Of a stretch of DNA of 64,000 nucleotides, positions 22,440 through 34,236 are shown piece by piece. Positions within the stretch are counted from its first letter, which is position 1, and the number at the start of each line of letters is the position of its first letter. The notes below the pieces were generated by a model. The model had not been told where the DNA came from, did not search any database, and saw only the letters and a program-made list of their open reading frames with translations. This DNA is from Maratus speciosus. Lineage: Eukaryota; Arthropoda; Arachnida; Araneae; Salticidae. Made by a program: the position numbers and the translations under genes. The DNA is taken from assembly GCA_963932465.1 (NCBI GenBank), contig OZ010788.1:194744559-194808558 (forward strand). The letters run 5' to 3'.

Positions 22440-23140
22440 TCACAAAAAAATATATATTTAAAGTTGAGACCTTCTCTTCGATGGTGCAATTGGTTTAGAA
22501 AAATATGGATTTTAACACTTTACAAAAAATTTGCTACGGCAGGTCATTTCATGCATCCCAAAGTATTTTTTTTCTACGTTAAAAGTAACTAAACGTCGAT
22601 ATTTTGACACAGTCTTTTAAGATCATCTAGATAGACTGGAGTTACATCACCTACAAAAATTTCAACATGTTCAAATAAGTAGAAAAAAAAAATTCAATGA
22701 AAATCTAAAACGCGGGCTGTTTCGGCTCATGTTTTCATAAAAATTTAAAAGAGCTCGGATACAGTTATTTTAATAAACAATTAAAATTTCACAGAGTTCG
22801 AACAACAAGAACTTTTTTTTGGTTGTATTAAAGGATCCAATGCAAAAACAAAAAAGCAAGAAGAAAACATTTTTTACAATTAGATATCAATATTTTTTCA
22901 TGAAATTCTTACATAGGCTGCAAAACTGTTATATTTATAAAAGATAGAAAGTTCAAAGAGTTCAGATAACAAAAACTATTTTTTTTAACTATGAAATAAT
23001 ATTACATAAAAAAACAAGAAAATGACTTCTTACAAGCACTTTTACCACTAATAGGTATCAATATTTTTCTGCAAACTTTTCATTTAAAAATATAAATTTA
23101 TGTCAAATCAGTGAAAGATATAAATTCACATAAATTTGAA
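22440..23140. repeat. Degenerate tandem repeat, about 172 bp unit
   Basis: Recurring text at this spacing: TATCAATATTTTT (22886 and 23058), AGAGTTC(G/A)(A/G)A(T)AACAA(G/A)AACT (about 22793 and 22960). Other parts are too diverged to align by eye. Confidence 0.4.
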
Positions 23141-23649
23141 GTTTATTTAAGGTTATCACAGGCCCAGGCAAGCCACCTAATACAAAATAAAAACTTTTTA
23201 CTTTATTGTATTTTAAGTTTCCAGCTCATTCACATAGTTGTAAAATGATCAATTTTTTTTAATTTTTATTAAATCTTGTTGTTTAAGACAAGTTTAATAA
23301 AGATAACTACTAGTAATAAACTAAAAATTCGAAAGAAATATTTATCTTGGCGTAAAGTAAGATTTTCCTTTTTTTTTTTTTTTTTTTTACAGAAATAAGA
23401 TTCTCAAATAGCATTAGCAAAATGAATTTTATTAATTAAAATCTTTTTTCTTATTGGCTACGTATAAGCTAAACACTCCTAAAGATATAAAAATTTATCA
23501 CAACAGAGCAGCATTTACAAGTGACACTTTGGTAGCAGCATTTTCAGTAACTTATACTACTGTTAACTCTAGAAAGAGCCACCTGGAAGAATTTTTTTTT
23601 TTAAAGTGCACTTTTGTACCTTGTCCAAAAAAAAAAAAATTGAATTAGT

Positions 23650-24620
23650 TTGTTTAGAGCCCTCTTTTAATCAGCAGAATTTTACAATATTTTCTCATGA
23701 CTTATTGAATTTTGGGTACTTTTCCGTTATACAGACACCATTGTCGCCAAGCGTAACAGTTGGCGCAGAATGAAAATCACCGTGGATTGAAATATTTAAA
23801 AAATAAAAGAAAAAAAATTTCGATAGTAAAGTGAGCCTTTTAAAAATATTTGAAAATTACAGACCTTAACGAACTATTTTATTAAATCCCAAATATATAC
23901 TTAAAATAAGTGAACAAATAACTGTTATACAATAAAGTAATAAAATAAAACTCATATTAAACTGGTGGCATAAAATTACAAATATCTTTTAGCATTGCAG
24001 TAAACATTTCATTGATCAGTGATCAGGGTTAAAATAATTGCCGCATTAGTATACAATTTGACGTTGTGTCCGTATAACGGAAAAGTGCCGAATTTTGTTA
24101 TTTCTTTTGTGCAACCGATCAATGAATTTATCAATTTTTTTCTGCAACTAACTGTAAGACTCATGATTCTTTTCTCACGATTGACTGACGAATTTCTCGA
24201 TTTCTTTCCTACAACCAATTAATGAATTTCACAGTACTTTAATGTGACTGATAGAAGAATTTGATTTTTTGTCGAAGATCAACTGGGAATTTTGCAATTT
24301 TTCCCCTGATGACTGAAGACTATTTTCTCCAGATTTTTCCCGCAACTGATTGACGAATTTCGTGATATTTTATTACTACTGATTGGCAATTTGTGATTTT
24401 TTCTTGTGACTAATTGGCGAGACTCACAAGGTTATTTTTCATATGTTCAGTAGATTTCAGTATGTTTTTTTTCCATAACCGTCTGGCAAATTTCTCAATT
24501 TTTTTTTCACTCGACCAATAAACAAATTTCACTATACTTTCCTGCGACCAAATGAGGAAATTTACGATTTATTTTCCGTGATCAATGCGCATATTTCAAA
24601 GGGTTTTTTTTCCTCATGAC
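23650..24620 (+). repeat. 33-bp minisatellite, intron copy
   Basis: Loose repeats of about 33 bp, each with a GA(C/T)(C/T)NATTGACGAATTT core followed by CGATTTTTTTCC-type text. Same unit and same orientation as the large array at 37560-38769. Interrupted by a hAT element at 23715-24089. Confidence 0.65.
23715..24089. mobile_element. hAT-type MITE in the minisatellite
   Basis: 375 bp. Ends GGTACTTTTCCGTTATACAG and, in complement, GGCACTTTTCCGTTATACGG. Flanked by a perfect 8-bp duplication GAATTTTG (23707-23714 and 24090-24097). Non-coding. Confidence 0.88.
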
Positions 24621-24718
24621 CAGAAAAAAAATAAACTGAAAGAGCTCATCACAAATGGTAGTAAATTAGAGCTTAAATTATTACAGAACTGCATAAAATA
24701 ATTACAGGGTATTGAACA

Positions 24719-24913
24719 GAGGCTGTATATTCCCTCGGCTGCCATCTTGGATTTTTCTTGCCGTGAAAACCCCTTTCCGCCAAGTAGTAAATGTCGCCAA
24801 GCAGCGATTTATGTGCATGTTAGGCTTAACGGGGTTTCCTTATCGATAAACAACTTCAACAAAAAATCGCCAAGAAATCCAAGATGGCGGCCGAGGGAAT
24901 ATACAGCATCTTA
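24719..24913. mobile_element. Foldback repeat, 195 bp
   Basis: Arms GAGGCTGTATATTCCCTCGG and CCGAGGGAATATACAGCATC with CCATCTTGGATTT matched by AAATCCAAGATGG. Inner arms (GAAAACCCC, GGGGTTTC) extend the pairing. GC-richer than its surroundings; non-coding. Confidence 0.75.
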
Positions 24914-25067
24914 GCCTTTTTTTTTTTTTTTTGTCAGAGATAAATAAGCAAACATTTAAGATAGAAAATATATTTTTAACAACTTCTGTAACTTAAAATC
25001 GTTTTTATTTAAATGGGGAGGGATTAAGCCCTATGAATCCCTCTTTGACTATGTCCTTAGTTTTTAA

Positions 25068-25224
25068 CACATTGAATGCCAAGTCTATGTTGTCTGTCTT
25101 TCCGTTTAGGCCACAAAATAAGACTTCCATTACAGAATATATAACTGTCACTCACCAATGACTGACACGGCCAGAATGGAAAGACCAGTGTCAGTCATCT
25201 GTGACTGACATGGCAATCAACGTG
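25068..25224. mobile_element. piggyBac-type MITE, CACATTGAATGCC family
   Basis: 157 bp flanked by TTAA on both sides (25064-25067 and 25225-25228). Ends CACATTGAATGCCA and (complement) CACGTTGATTGCCA. An inner hairpin uses ACTGACAC and GTGTCAGT. Confidence 0.85.
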
Positions 25225-25624
25225 TTAAGCAATATTTTCTGCTTCCGGACAGGTTTGATCGCCAGATTTTAAAATATGCAAGGCAGAGTTATATACATAA
25301 ACAAGTGGGTAAAAGTGTGATCACAGATCGCACAGAGGGTTTCGTTTAATATTCCTTTCAAAACACTTTATCCTTTTGCAGAATCTGTTAGTTCCACATT
25401 TTGCAACTAGGGGGCACATGCTATTCTAAATAAACCTCTATCCAAATGCACCTGTTTTATAACCTATCCATAGATATATTAGTCAAGGAGATTGGCCCCC
25501 TGTCGGTAAAAAGTGGAACTATAATAAGTAAGGCTATAGTGCATAATATGAAAGAGTGACCAAAGGGGTGTCGGCAAAAGTTAGAAAAGTGCTCCCCCAC
25601 CCCCGGGTGAAAAGGGGGGGGGAG

Positions 25625-26215
25625 GTTAAAAAAATTACTTAAAATACACAAGTTAGATACCAGAGGGGTAAATAATATATAAGACTTTGAAAGTTTTATG
25701 ATTTTTCGTCTGATCGCAAGTGTTCTGCTATAAGTATGCAAAATTTCATGTCTCCATTAATCTGTGACTGAGTTAGAAAATTGCTTAAAATACACACGTT
25801 AGAGACCGGAAGGGTAAATATAAGAGTTTTTGAAACCTTTATGATTTGTCGTGTGATCGCAAGTGTTCAGCTATAAGTATGCAAAATTTCAAGCCTCCAT
25901 CTTAATTAGTGGCTGAGTTAGAAAAATTGCTACACAAGTTAGAGACCGGAGGGGTAAATATAAGAGTTTTTGAAATTTTTATGATTTGTCGTGTGATTGC
26001 AAGTGTTCTGCTGTAAGTAGGCAAAATTTCATGGCTCCAACTTAATTAGGAGCTGAGTTAGAAAAAAAAGCTTAAAATACACAAATTAGAGCCCAAAGGG
26101 GTAAATATAAGACTTTTTCAAAATTTTATGATTTGTCGTTTGATGCGAGGTGTTCAGATATAAGTATGGAAAATTTCAAGTCTCCAACATATATAGTTTC
26201 TGAGAACGGGCTCTG
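25625..26215 (+). repeat. Tandem array, about 143-bp unit, four copies
   Basis: Each unit has ACACAAGTTAGA(G)ACC, GGGGTAAATATAAGA, TTTATGATTTGTCGTGTGAT, CGCAAGTGTTC and AAAATTTCA(A/T)G(T/C)CTCCA. The GATCGC landmark occurs at 25712, 25855, 25995 and 26142. Confidence 0.85.
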
Positions 26216-26984
26216 TGACAGATAACAAAAAAAAAAAAAAAAAAAAATATTGAAATTTTATTAACCACATACAATAACTTAAAAGCAGCTATTTATAAAA
26301 GTTCTAGTGTTATTACTTTTTGGTAAGTGTAATTTAAAAATTAAATTTGATTAGGCATATAGGATTTTCAGTTAAGTCAAGAAATATTTTATGCACTATA
26401 AACATTACTAAAATTGCATTTTTAGAAATGCCCATACGAGGTGTCCATTACTGGAAAATGACTAATTAAGCATCCCAGTAATGGACAACCCTCTTAAAAC
26501 ATAAAAAATAAATGAAATTTTATAAATGGCTATTAGTATATAAATTTAAAGTTTTCTATTACTACCAAACCAAAAAGCTGCAAATTTGGCAAGAAAATAA
26601 AGAATATATAAATTTATCAAATGAAGCCAGTTCTTAGCATGCTCATTAAGTTTTTCGCTGAAAAACAGTGGAACTTTGAAACATTTTCTGCTTCCTGATT
26701 GGTTTGATTAAGAGTGTCAACAATAATGCAAGATTATAAAATATGCAAGGGGGAGGTACGAAAAATTTAATAAAAGCTAAATTTTTATTGGTTATTTTTT
26801 TTATAAACCAAAAACATTGAAGAATGTCCATTACTGGCACATTTACCCTATATGATAACAGTTATCCTATTTCAAAAATGTAATTAATTTGGATAATATT
26901 TTGAATGATGAAGATAGGACATTTATTAAGAAGTTATCTTTTTCTCGAGAACTGGGCAATTATTCAACTAACATTACATTGTAT

Positions 26985-28427
26985 TAGTGATGCAACGAAT
27001 AGTGGTTTGGCCAAATATTCGGCCTATTCGATCGCCGAAAAATTAACTCATTTTTGTCTAAAAACAAAATATAGTATGCACTATATGCACAATTCTTGTA
27101 TATTTCACAATTAAAATGTATTTCCTTTTAAAAAAATTATTTATATTCCATTTTTTCTTATTTTTTAAAACATTGCTTTATTCTGAAAAAATAGTCGGCT
27201 ATGTTCGGCCTAAAAAATGCTTCATTAATATAATTCGGACAAAAAAAAAAGCAAAAGTTCCTCATCAGGTACGTATACTGTCTAATTGCATTTTAGTAGA
27301 TATTATTTATGTATGTTCTTGTTACATTTCAAAATAATGATAAAATTTTAAAAGTACTAGAAGACAAATTTCAACTTTCAGATGAAAAAAAACTAATAAT
27401 AATAAATCTTTGCATCTTAAGGAGAACCACTGATAGAAAGGAATGTCCTCTAAAATGGTGGAAAGAAACCAGTGTAGAGTTTACAAAGCTCACAATTAAA
27501 AAACATGTATTGTTTTGCTATGTCAGCAGACAGCACTATTAACAAAATGTATAGTGAATTTCAGATTCAGAGAAAGGAAATAAATATCTGTAAGGAAAAG
27601 CAAATTAGATATAAATTTCCAAATATTCACTATGTAGTATCTTAGGTATACATTGTTCCAATTTAATAGATATTGTGTATGTTGTTGCTGCTACATTTAA
27701 AAATAATCACAAAATTTTAAAAGTACTTAACATAAATTTCAAATTTCAGATGAAAGAAAATCTAAAATTGCGATGTAAAACATACATACTAATTAAAAGA
27801 ATTTAGTAGTTACATTTCTTTCATTATTTAATAAGAAATAGTAACACACTTTAAAAAAATCACTTAAATTTTGTTTAATTTTTAAGCGCATTTTACTCAA
27901 AAAACAAAGTATTGCAGCATATACGACTTAAATATTCATTTTATATATACATCTATATCTAATCTAGTGTAATGTTCTTTATAGTCTAATTAAAAATATT
28001 GAAATAAATATTTTTTTATATAATAAGGGATAAATATTAAACTCCCCATTATCCTTATAAAAGGTTTGAATTTGCTTAGTGCGTCTTTCTTAGGACAATT
28101 TTGGATAGATTAATTTGAAATTTAACAGATTACGCTAGCTTATTACAGATACTTTTCTTCTTATTGATACAGCATGAAAGTTTTAACGTGATTCCTAAAT
28201 TACCCTTTTATATAAAAAAGGGTACATAAAACCCATTCAGGGTATGAAAGTTCAGAAGAAAAAAACTGTTAGTTAATTTCAAGTAAAATTTCCATTATAC
28301 ATGATGAATATAAACTGTCAAATTAAAAAAGTTTTACTGTGTAAATATAAAAATATTTCTTACAAAATTATTCGGCCAAGGCCGAATAATGGACTTCATA
28401 CTCGGCCTAATAATCGTTGCATCTCTA
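26985..28427 (+). mobile_element. hAT element with transposase remnant
   Basis: 1,443 bp. Ends TAGTGATGCAACGA and (complement) TAGAGATGCAACGA. Flanked by a perfect 8-bp duplication CATTGTAT (26977-26984 and 28428-28435). Subterminal TTCGGCC words occur on both sides. At about 27441-27510 the plus strand reads C-P-L-K-W-W-K-E then F-T-K-L, the form of the hAT C-terminal dimerisation region (P-L-x-W-W). The rest of the transposase is gone or unreadable. Confidence 0.88.
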
Positions 28428-29481
28428 CATTGTATATCAATATATCTCAATATCAAGTATTAGTAGTATATTCAATAATATTTCAACATGCAATTAACAA
28501 TTTTTAAAACAATTATAATTCTATACTTTAAAATATGACACTTTATATTTATATTTGCGTTGAGAAAATAAAATGTGATAAGAAATAAATGCTGACAACA
28601 CAAAATTTAAACTTAAAATTTTTCAAATCGAAATATGCAGGATTTTCATGGAACTGAGAAGGAAGGGGGTGGGCCAATGAAAACTATTTCTTATCTACCT
28701 TTGATCATCGAAAATATTTAGCATTTATCCTGGGGTGGGGTGGGGAGAAAGCGATATTTTTAATACTAGTATTATTTAAATTATTAATCAAGTAAATAGA
28801 CACGATGGAGAGCTTTGCTTCCTAAATCCTGGTTAAGGGCTTGAATTTTTTAATCCTTTCATTGTTTAACATTTATTTATGAATCTAAACATTTAGTGGT
28901 TATGGTGAACAAGATTAGTGAATGAAAAAGAGTCAAGCTAAAAATAAAGATAGTATACACATGTAAATAAAATGTATTGTAATTTTTTTTTTAAACAAAA
29001 CGACATCACGCAATCAAATTGCAATCATGCAAAATATAAATTCAATCAGCTTTTTATATTCTCAGTGTCTCAGTACTTTTAATTTTTTTCTTTCGAAGAT
29101 TCAGGTGAGAGATTCCCTGCGTAAGCCCCATGAAAGAGGTTAAATTTTTAGTACAATTAGCCTATTATTAAATATCAAATCATATTGCCCTCGCTGCCTA
29201 GTATAGTGCAACAATAAAATAACTATATTTCAGGACTATACAATAGAGACAACTCCCGTTTCATTGGTAAACCTTTACGACCCACTGAATCAATGGTTTA
29301 TTTAGCGTGAAAGCGGGGTGGTTCAGCACAGGTGAAACTTTATCCCTCCTCCTCCCCACTTCCGGAAACTGTCCGTTGACTTCACTCTATGAAAAAAAAA
29401 ATTCAAAACCTAAAAATTTAAATATTTTTATCACCATGAATACAAAATACACACATATATATATATATATATATATATTAC

Positions 29482-29879
29482 TTTAGACGGAGGTCTTCCA
29501 CTTCTGTCCTCCATTTATCTCCAGCGAGTTGTAATTTCGCCTTTTCTTTAGCCGTATCATCCAGAGTTTTCCTAACATCGGCCAGTTCTCTTTCGTAAAC
29601 ATTCTTGACGTTTGTAACTTCCCTGGATGTCGTCTCCTGGGTCGTACGAATTATACTATTCAAGCGGCTATTTTCCAATTCTAGACTTCGGACTGTATCG
29701 ATGTAGGTCGCGAGTCTGTCATTTAAATTTTGTAGTTCCTCTTTTTCTTGAATCCTAGAAAGACGGGTTGGACTAAGATTAGATCGTGAACGATCACCAG
29801 AACTTGTAGAAACGGTCGGACTAGAAACGTGATGAGATATATTTACAGTCCTACGAGTCATTTTCGTTGCACTAGCCAT
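29482..29879 (-). CDS. Nuclear lamin, exon 1 (head, coil 1A, start of coil 1B)
   Basis: 398 nt, 132 codons plus two bases, donor AA|GTAATA (phase 2 as in vertebrate lamins). The start codon has G at -3 and G at +4, a good Kozak context. The head (1-42) is Ser/Thr/Arg-rich with the conserved S-P-T-R site (S36-P37), the CDK site that triggers lamin disassembly in mitosis (human LSPTRITR). The rod begins [15 protein letters not shown], almost identical to human lamin coil 1A, then [12 protein letters not shown]. Product: nuclear lamina filament protein at the inner nuclear membrane. Transcription is leftward from a GC-richer promoter; the first intron begins with an (AT)n tract. Confidence 0.97.
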
Positions 29880-29892
29880 AGCGAACTTTCAT
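29872..29892 (-). CDS. Short upstream ORF overlapping the lamin start
   Basis: An ATG at 29892 (13 bases before the lamin ATG) opens Met-Lys-Val-Arg-Tyr-Gly-stop in another frame; its stop ends at 29872, seven bases past the A of the lamin start. The uATG has T at -3, a weak context, whereas the lamin ATG is strong, so leaky scanning is expected. It matters only if the transcript starts upstream of 29892. Confidence 0.5.
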   Translation of the reverse strand: MKVRYG

Positions 29893-30090
29893 AAAAACTT
29901 TCCGTACTTACAACACAACAAACAGTTCGGAGAGAAGCAGACGATAGCTGTTCTCACACACGCACCGTAGCCGCACACCACCTACACCAAAGCGCCGCTG
30001 TCTCGCAAAAAACAACACAAACCGGCGAGTTAATGAAACCGGAAAAGCTCTCCGCCAATCAGAAGAAGAAGCGAAAAAAATGCCGCTCTG
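29893..30090 (-). promoter_or_regulatory. Lamin 5' UTR and promoter region
   Basis: A distinctly GC-richer stretch in an AT-rich region, directly upstream of the lamin start. It includes several CG dinucleotides (for example GCGCCGCT) and an inverted CCAAT box: GATTGGCGG on the minus strand, core at 30055-30059, about 175 bp upstream of the start codon. No TATA box. Consistent with a broad housekeeping promoter bound by NF-Y; the start site is not determined. Confidence 0.6.
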
Positions 30091-32481
30091 TTAGTTTGGG
30101 TTTCGAATGTAAATACTATTTGACATCAAATGTGGCTTTTGTCGAACAAACCCTTTATGAAAAACTAAATTTTTAAGGATCATAAAAGAATTAAAAATAT
30201 CTTTAATGAGAAGAATCATTTATGCTGTGTAATAGAAAGCCACACCCTTTAGGGCTGGATTGAAATCATGACGTCATTGACAAATATAACATTTCCTATC
30301 TTTCTCTCTTGGGTATCTTCTCTCTCTCTTTTTTTTTTATTATTTGAAATGACGTGTTTGGAAGTTTAGTTAGATATGCTATTATATCTTCTCTTCATAC
30401 CTTTCTTTAGAACTGTACATATATAACGTTATCAACTTTTTGGTAATTTTGAACACCCTCCCACCGTATGATATCATATGTTATCATTCCTCGAACCCAT
30501 CTTCCCCTCTCAATGATATCGTTATCAATGTCTAAAAATTCTTTTGATTTTTAGATTTTTTTTTCTTTTATACGTTTGCAGTGACATACAGATACGGTTA
30601 TACATATTTTCATACTTTATTGATTCCAATGCCGAGAAAAATTTAACAAAACAACATTATTATACATGAAATTTTGTCCAACCGCCGATTATATTTATAT
30701 GCCGTTATGGCAGAACAATAGGAATTCCAAACGTTGGGGTATTCTAAATTTTGAAATGAAATAATTTTATAATAATTTATTGGCTTTAATAATAACTTCG
30801 TATTTTTATAAAAATGGATAAAAGGGTAAAAAATGATAAAAGATTATTTCTATATGAAGAAAAAGTTAGATAAAGACGATAAGAAAAGTTTGGTTGGATC
30901 AAAAATTATAACGATATCAAAAGACAACCGCCTCCTCTGTCCTCTCCCTAGATGATATCAAGTGCCAGGTTCACCCCCCCCCCCCTCCCAGTCCCTAAAG
31001 TGATAAAGTTATATATGTACAGCCGCTTTCTAAAAACTTGCAAGAAAAGGGAAAGCTGGAAAAGAAATAGTACTCATGTAAATTAAACTAAAAATATATG
31101 TATTTCTCACAAATTTTTACTTCTAGAAGAAGATCAAAGCTGTGAAATCCCTTGTAGTTAAGTAAAATGTAATAGTGCGTACTCTTTTTTTTTTTTTTTT
31201 TCTTGTTTTGTGTGTGTGTGTGTAATAAACTGCTCCTTTTTAACACATTTTTCGCAGTTTTGAATTGAAAATGGGATAAATTGACCGGTGGATAGCTTTT
31301 TCCTAATTTATTTTGCTTTTAAACTTAAAAAAACTGTCGTAAAAATGAACACTATTCTCTAAAAAAGAGGACCGATCTGGTCACCTTGTCTTGAAGACTC
31401 TGGCCTTGCTGTGAGATAATGTTATTGTTAATTTATCACATAAAAATAAAGCTCATCTTACAATACTGGTGGTACGGGAGAAATTCTTATTAAGAGACAG
31501 TATAAATCCCATTAAGAAAAGAAAAAAAAACTTTGTTACATACTAATTAATATAACAGCAAAATCACAACTTCAACAGTCTTTAAATAATTTAAAGCCCC
31601 CGAAACCCAAATCTATTCTATGTACTTAGCGTTACCCTCTTTTTTTTTATTAACACTTACGAACAAAGTTGAAAAGTGTTTATGCATTCAGTTTGTCTGT
31701 CCGTCAGTGCACGCTCTGACTCCCGTAAATATACTCGGATTTTCATGCAATTGATAAACGTTATTTAGGGCCATCAAGGCATGTTTGGTATTGTATATGA
31801 AGTATGTGGGATTAATAGTTCATTTACAGGGACACTCAAAAGAATTCCATTACAATATGGTATATGGGGAAAACTCGTTTGCAGAGTATTTTAATGAGAT
31901 TGCTCTATTTCAAATGTATTGAAAATTGAAACTGATATAAATCACTGAATTTCACTACAAAATGATTATGATAGAATAGGGCATTCACAGTATTTGTCGT
32001 TCATTTACAGGGACACACAAAAACTTGCCAGGTGAAGGTCTCGTTACCTGACCAAGGTTCCAAATTACGAGATCAACATAAGTAGCAATGTGCAGATTCC
32101 AAACAACAGGATATAAATGTTAAGCAACCGACATAACACCGTTCACCACAACTAAGCAAAAGGCACTGACGATACGTTCTAGGCGCTCGTTAGGTTTATT
32201 GCCGCTACGCGGCGATTAGGCGGTCACCCGCCCCGATACCAGGAATCAAACCCGTTCAGCTGGGGCTTCCCGGCAGGTAGGGGCCTGGTCATCGGTTAGA
32301 AAGAAAGGAACACACAAAAAAAAATCGGTTACAGATCGGTCTTTGAGTTTGAGTAGTAATTGCTGGAAGTGCGTTTTAAAATTCGGTATGCGCTTTTAAA
32401 TTTTACTACTTTTTTGATTGTTACTCGTTTATATAAATTCTATACCTCGTATACAGGGCTGCACAAAAGAGTTCACGTACC
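30091..32481. other. Upstream region without recognisable gene
   Basis: AT-rich. A C-run lies near 30976, a T-run and (GT)n at about 31184-31224. The phrase GTTCATTTACAGGGACAC occurs twice, at about 31818 and 32008, as a short direct repeat. A tRNA-like segment is noted at 32160-32290. No coding evidence. Confidence 0.7.
32160..32290 (-). repeat. Possible tRNA-derived SINE, minus strand
   Basis: On the minus strand GGTTTGATTCC (32242-32252) is a one-mismatch B box within a GC-rich ~130-bp segment. A matching A box is weak (near ACCGATGACCAGG). GC content is far above the flanks. A SINE fragment is the likeliest reading. Confidence 0.35.
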
Positions 32482-32884
32482 CAGGGCCCGACTAGCAAGT
32501 TTCTGTGCCCAGGGCACTTTCAATTTTTCGTACCCCCGTATACTGGTTGATTTACAGATACTAGTTTTTTTTTTTTTTTTACGTATAGCACACTTATTCG
32601 AAAAATGTCATCTTCAAAAATAAAGTTTTCCGGAAAATTGAAAAGCAGTTCCAGGAATAAAAATAAAATATTTTTTTCTATTATTTATTGAAATGTGCTC
32701 TTAAATATATATTGAGAAATACTTTTATTATTTCGTCATATTAATATATCAAATATGACAATTTTTTTCACAATTTTGATTTTTTTAATCGAAATTTAGA
32801 TGAAATTATGAAACATTCAGTGCCCCTCAGAAATTTCGTGCCCAGGGCACGGGCCCCGGATGCCCGTGCGATAGTCAGGGCCTC
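32482..32884. mobile_element. hAT-type element, CAGGGCCC ends
   Basis: 403 bp. Left end CAGGGCCCGACTAGC, right end complement GAGGCCCTGACTATCGC; subterminal GTGCCCAGGGCAC palindromes on both sides. Duplication CACGTACC / AACGTACC (32474-32481, 32885-32892; one mismatch). Non-coding. Confidence 0.82.
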
Positions 32885-32992
32885 AACGTACCATTCTCCG
32901 TATTAGCGGAAATGGCTGAAGAGGAATTTTCAACTGATGTATGTGTATTTCTTAAATGAACTAAACTTTGGCATGCATATAATTAATAGATA

Positions 32993-33861
32993 CAGGCCCC
33001 GATCATGACTAATTGGGGCCCTGGGCAAAGATAAATTAGGGGCCCCCCATTCGAACCGTTACAACATTATTCAAATAGAACTGATGGTGAGTCATATGTG
33101 TAATGCATGAACAATATTTTCGCACTTTAGATTTTAAATAGAAGAAAATTCTTAGCTCAGTCAATTCTAAAATAAGTGCCTTAATTAACAAAAATACTCT
33201 TTCTTTCATAATACAAAATAAAACTCTTAAAAAAACTTTAGCAACTTGTTATATTACTTTAAGATGAATTTAATAACTTCAACTTATGGAAGCGTGTCAA
33301 TATACTCTAACATATAAATATGAGTTAATAAAGTTACTTTCATTTACATCTTTTTAAGTCGTACTAAACACGACATAATATCAAATAAAATACATTCTAC
33401 TTCACAAATAGAAAGTGTTTTTTCAATAAATCTAAAAAGATGGCAATTTTAGGTTTGTTTTTCATATTTAATTCAAAGTTAAAAGAAAACTGTGAATACG
33501 CAAGAAAATTTCTCATGACAATTAGAACTTATTATTTTCAACCACTAAAATTTGGATATCATTTAATTTCATTGCTAATACAATCTATTAAAATCAAAAT
33601 ATTATTTCTTATTTAATAGTGTTTGAGGTTAGCTTTGAGAAAGCATTGAGCTCTGTGAGTTCAAAATGAAATTTGTTTTTTAGAAAGTTTAGTAGAATCT
33701 TTTAAAAAGGAAATTTGTATTTTGTATTTGAAATTTTTCAGAGTTGGAATTGGGGGGAAAAAAGTAAATATTCTATAAATTAATATATGGATTTGGGGGC
33801 CCCTTAAAGTCTGGGGCCCATGGGCAAAGTCCCGATTTGCCCATGCGATAATAAGGGCCTG
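32993..33861. mobile_element. hAT-type element, CAGGCCC ends
   Basis: 869 bp. Left CAGGCCCCGATCATGACTAA, right complement CAGGCCCTTATTATCGCATG. Perfect 8-bp duplication AATAGATA (32985-32992 and 33862-33869). GGGGCCC and GGGCAAAG words repeat near both ends. Related to 32482-32884 by its end sequence. No coding frame. Confidence 0.9.
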
Positions 33862-34236
33862 AATAGATACAAATCTATATATCATGTACAGTGCTGCTCA
33901 TAGAATTCGAATAATTTTCCGATTGTAGATGGGAACAGTTGAAATTGGATTTTCAAATGTGTTATGCGTTTCCATAGGGTTGAATTAGACATACTATTTT
34001 AATTTATTAAACGCTGCAGTTTTGTTATATTATTCTGAATGTGTTGAAAAGTGTTTCATAATCTATGCTTGACGCATGATTTTTTTTCTTTCTTTTTATT
34101 GCTTTTATTGTAATTATGCTGTACAATATTTCTATCCAATCGCGGGATATTTCACGGCTGTAAATGCTAAATTTTCTGTAAAAAAAAAAAATATATCAGT
34201 GTCTTATGCTTAGTTATAGCCATTCTGCCTTCTAAT

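Larger units (their letters stand above)
21205..29481 (-). other. Lamin intron 1 (8.3 kb)
   Basis: Phase-2 intron after exon 1. Holds a degenerate tandem region (22440-23140), a 33-bp minisatellite (23650-24620) with an inserted hAT element, a foldback (24719-24913), a piggyBac MITE (25068-25224), a ~143-bp tandem array (25625-26215) and a hAT element with transposase remnant (26985-28427). In 21210-22440, 26220-26980 and 28430-29450 I see no assignable feature except short G or C runs and a word found at the start of several arthropod repeats near 21438. Confidence 0.9.

Noticed and set aside
29893..30090. CpG island of a second, divergent gene
   Set aside because: No plus-strand coding exon, splice pattern or frame follows on the right.
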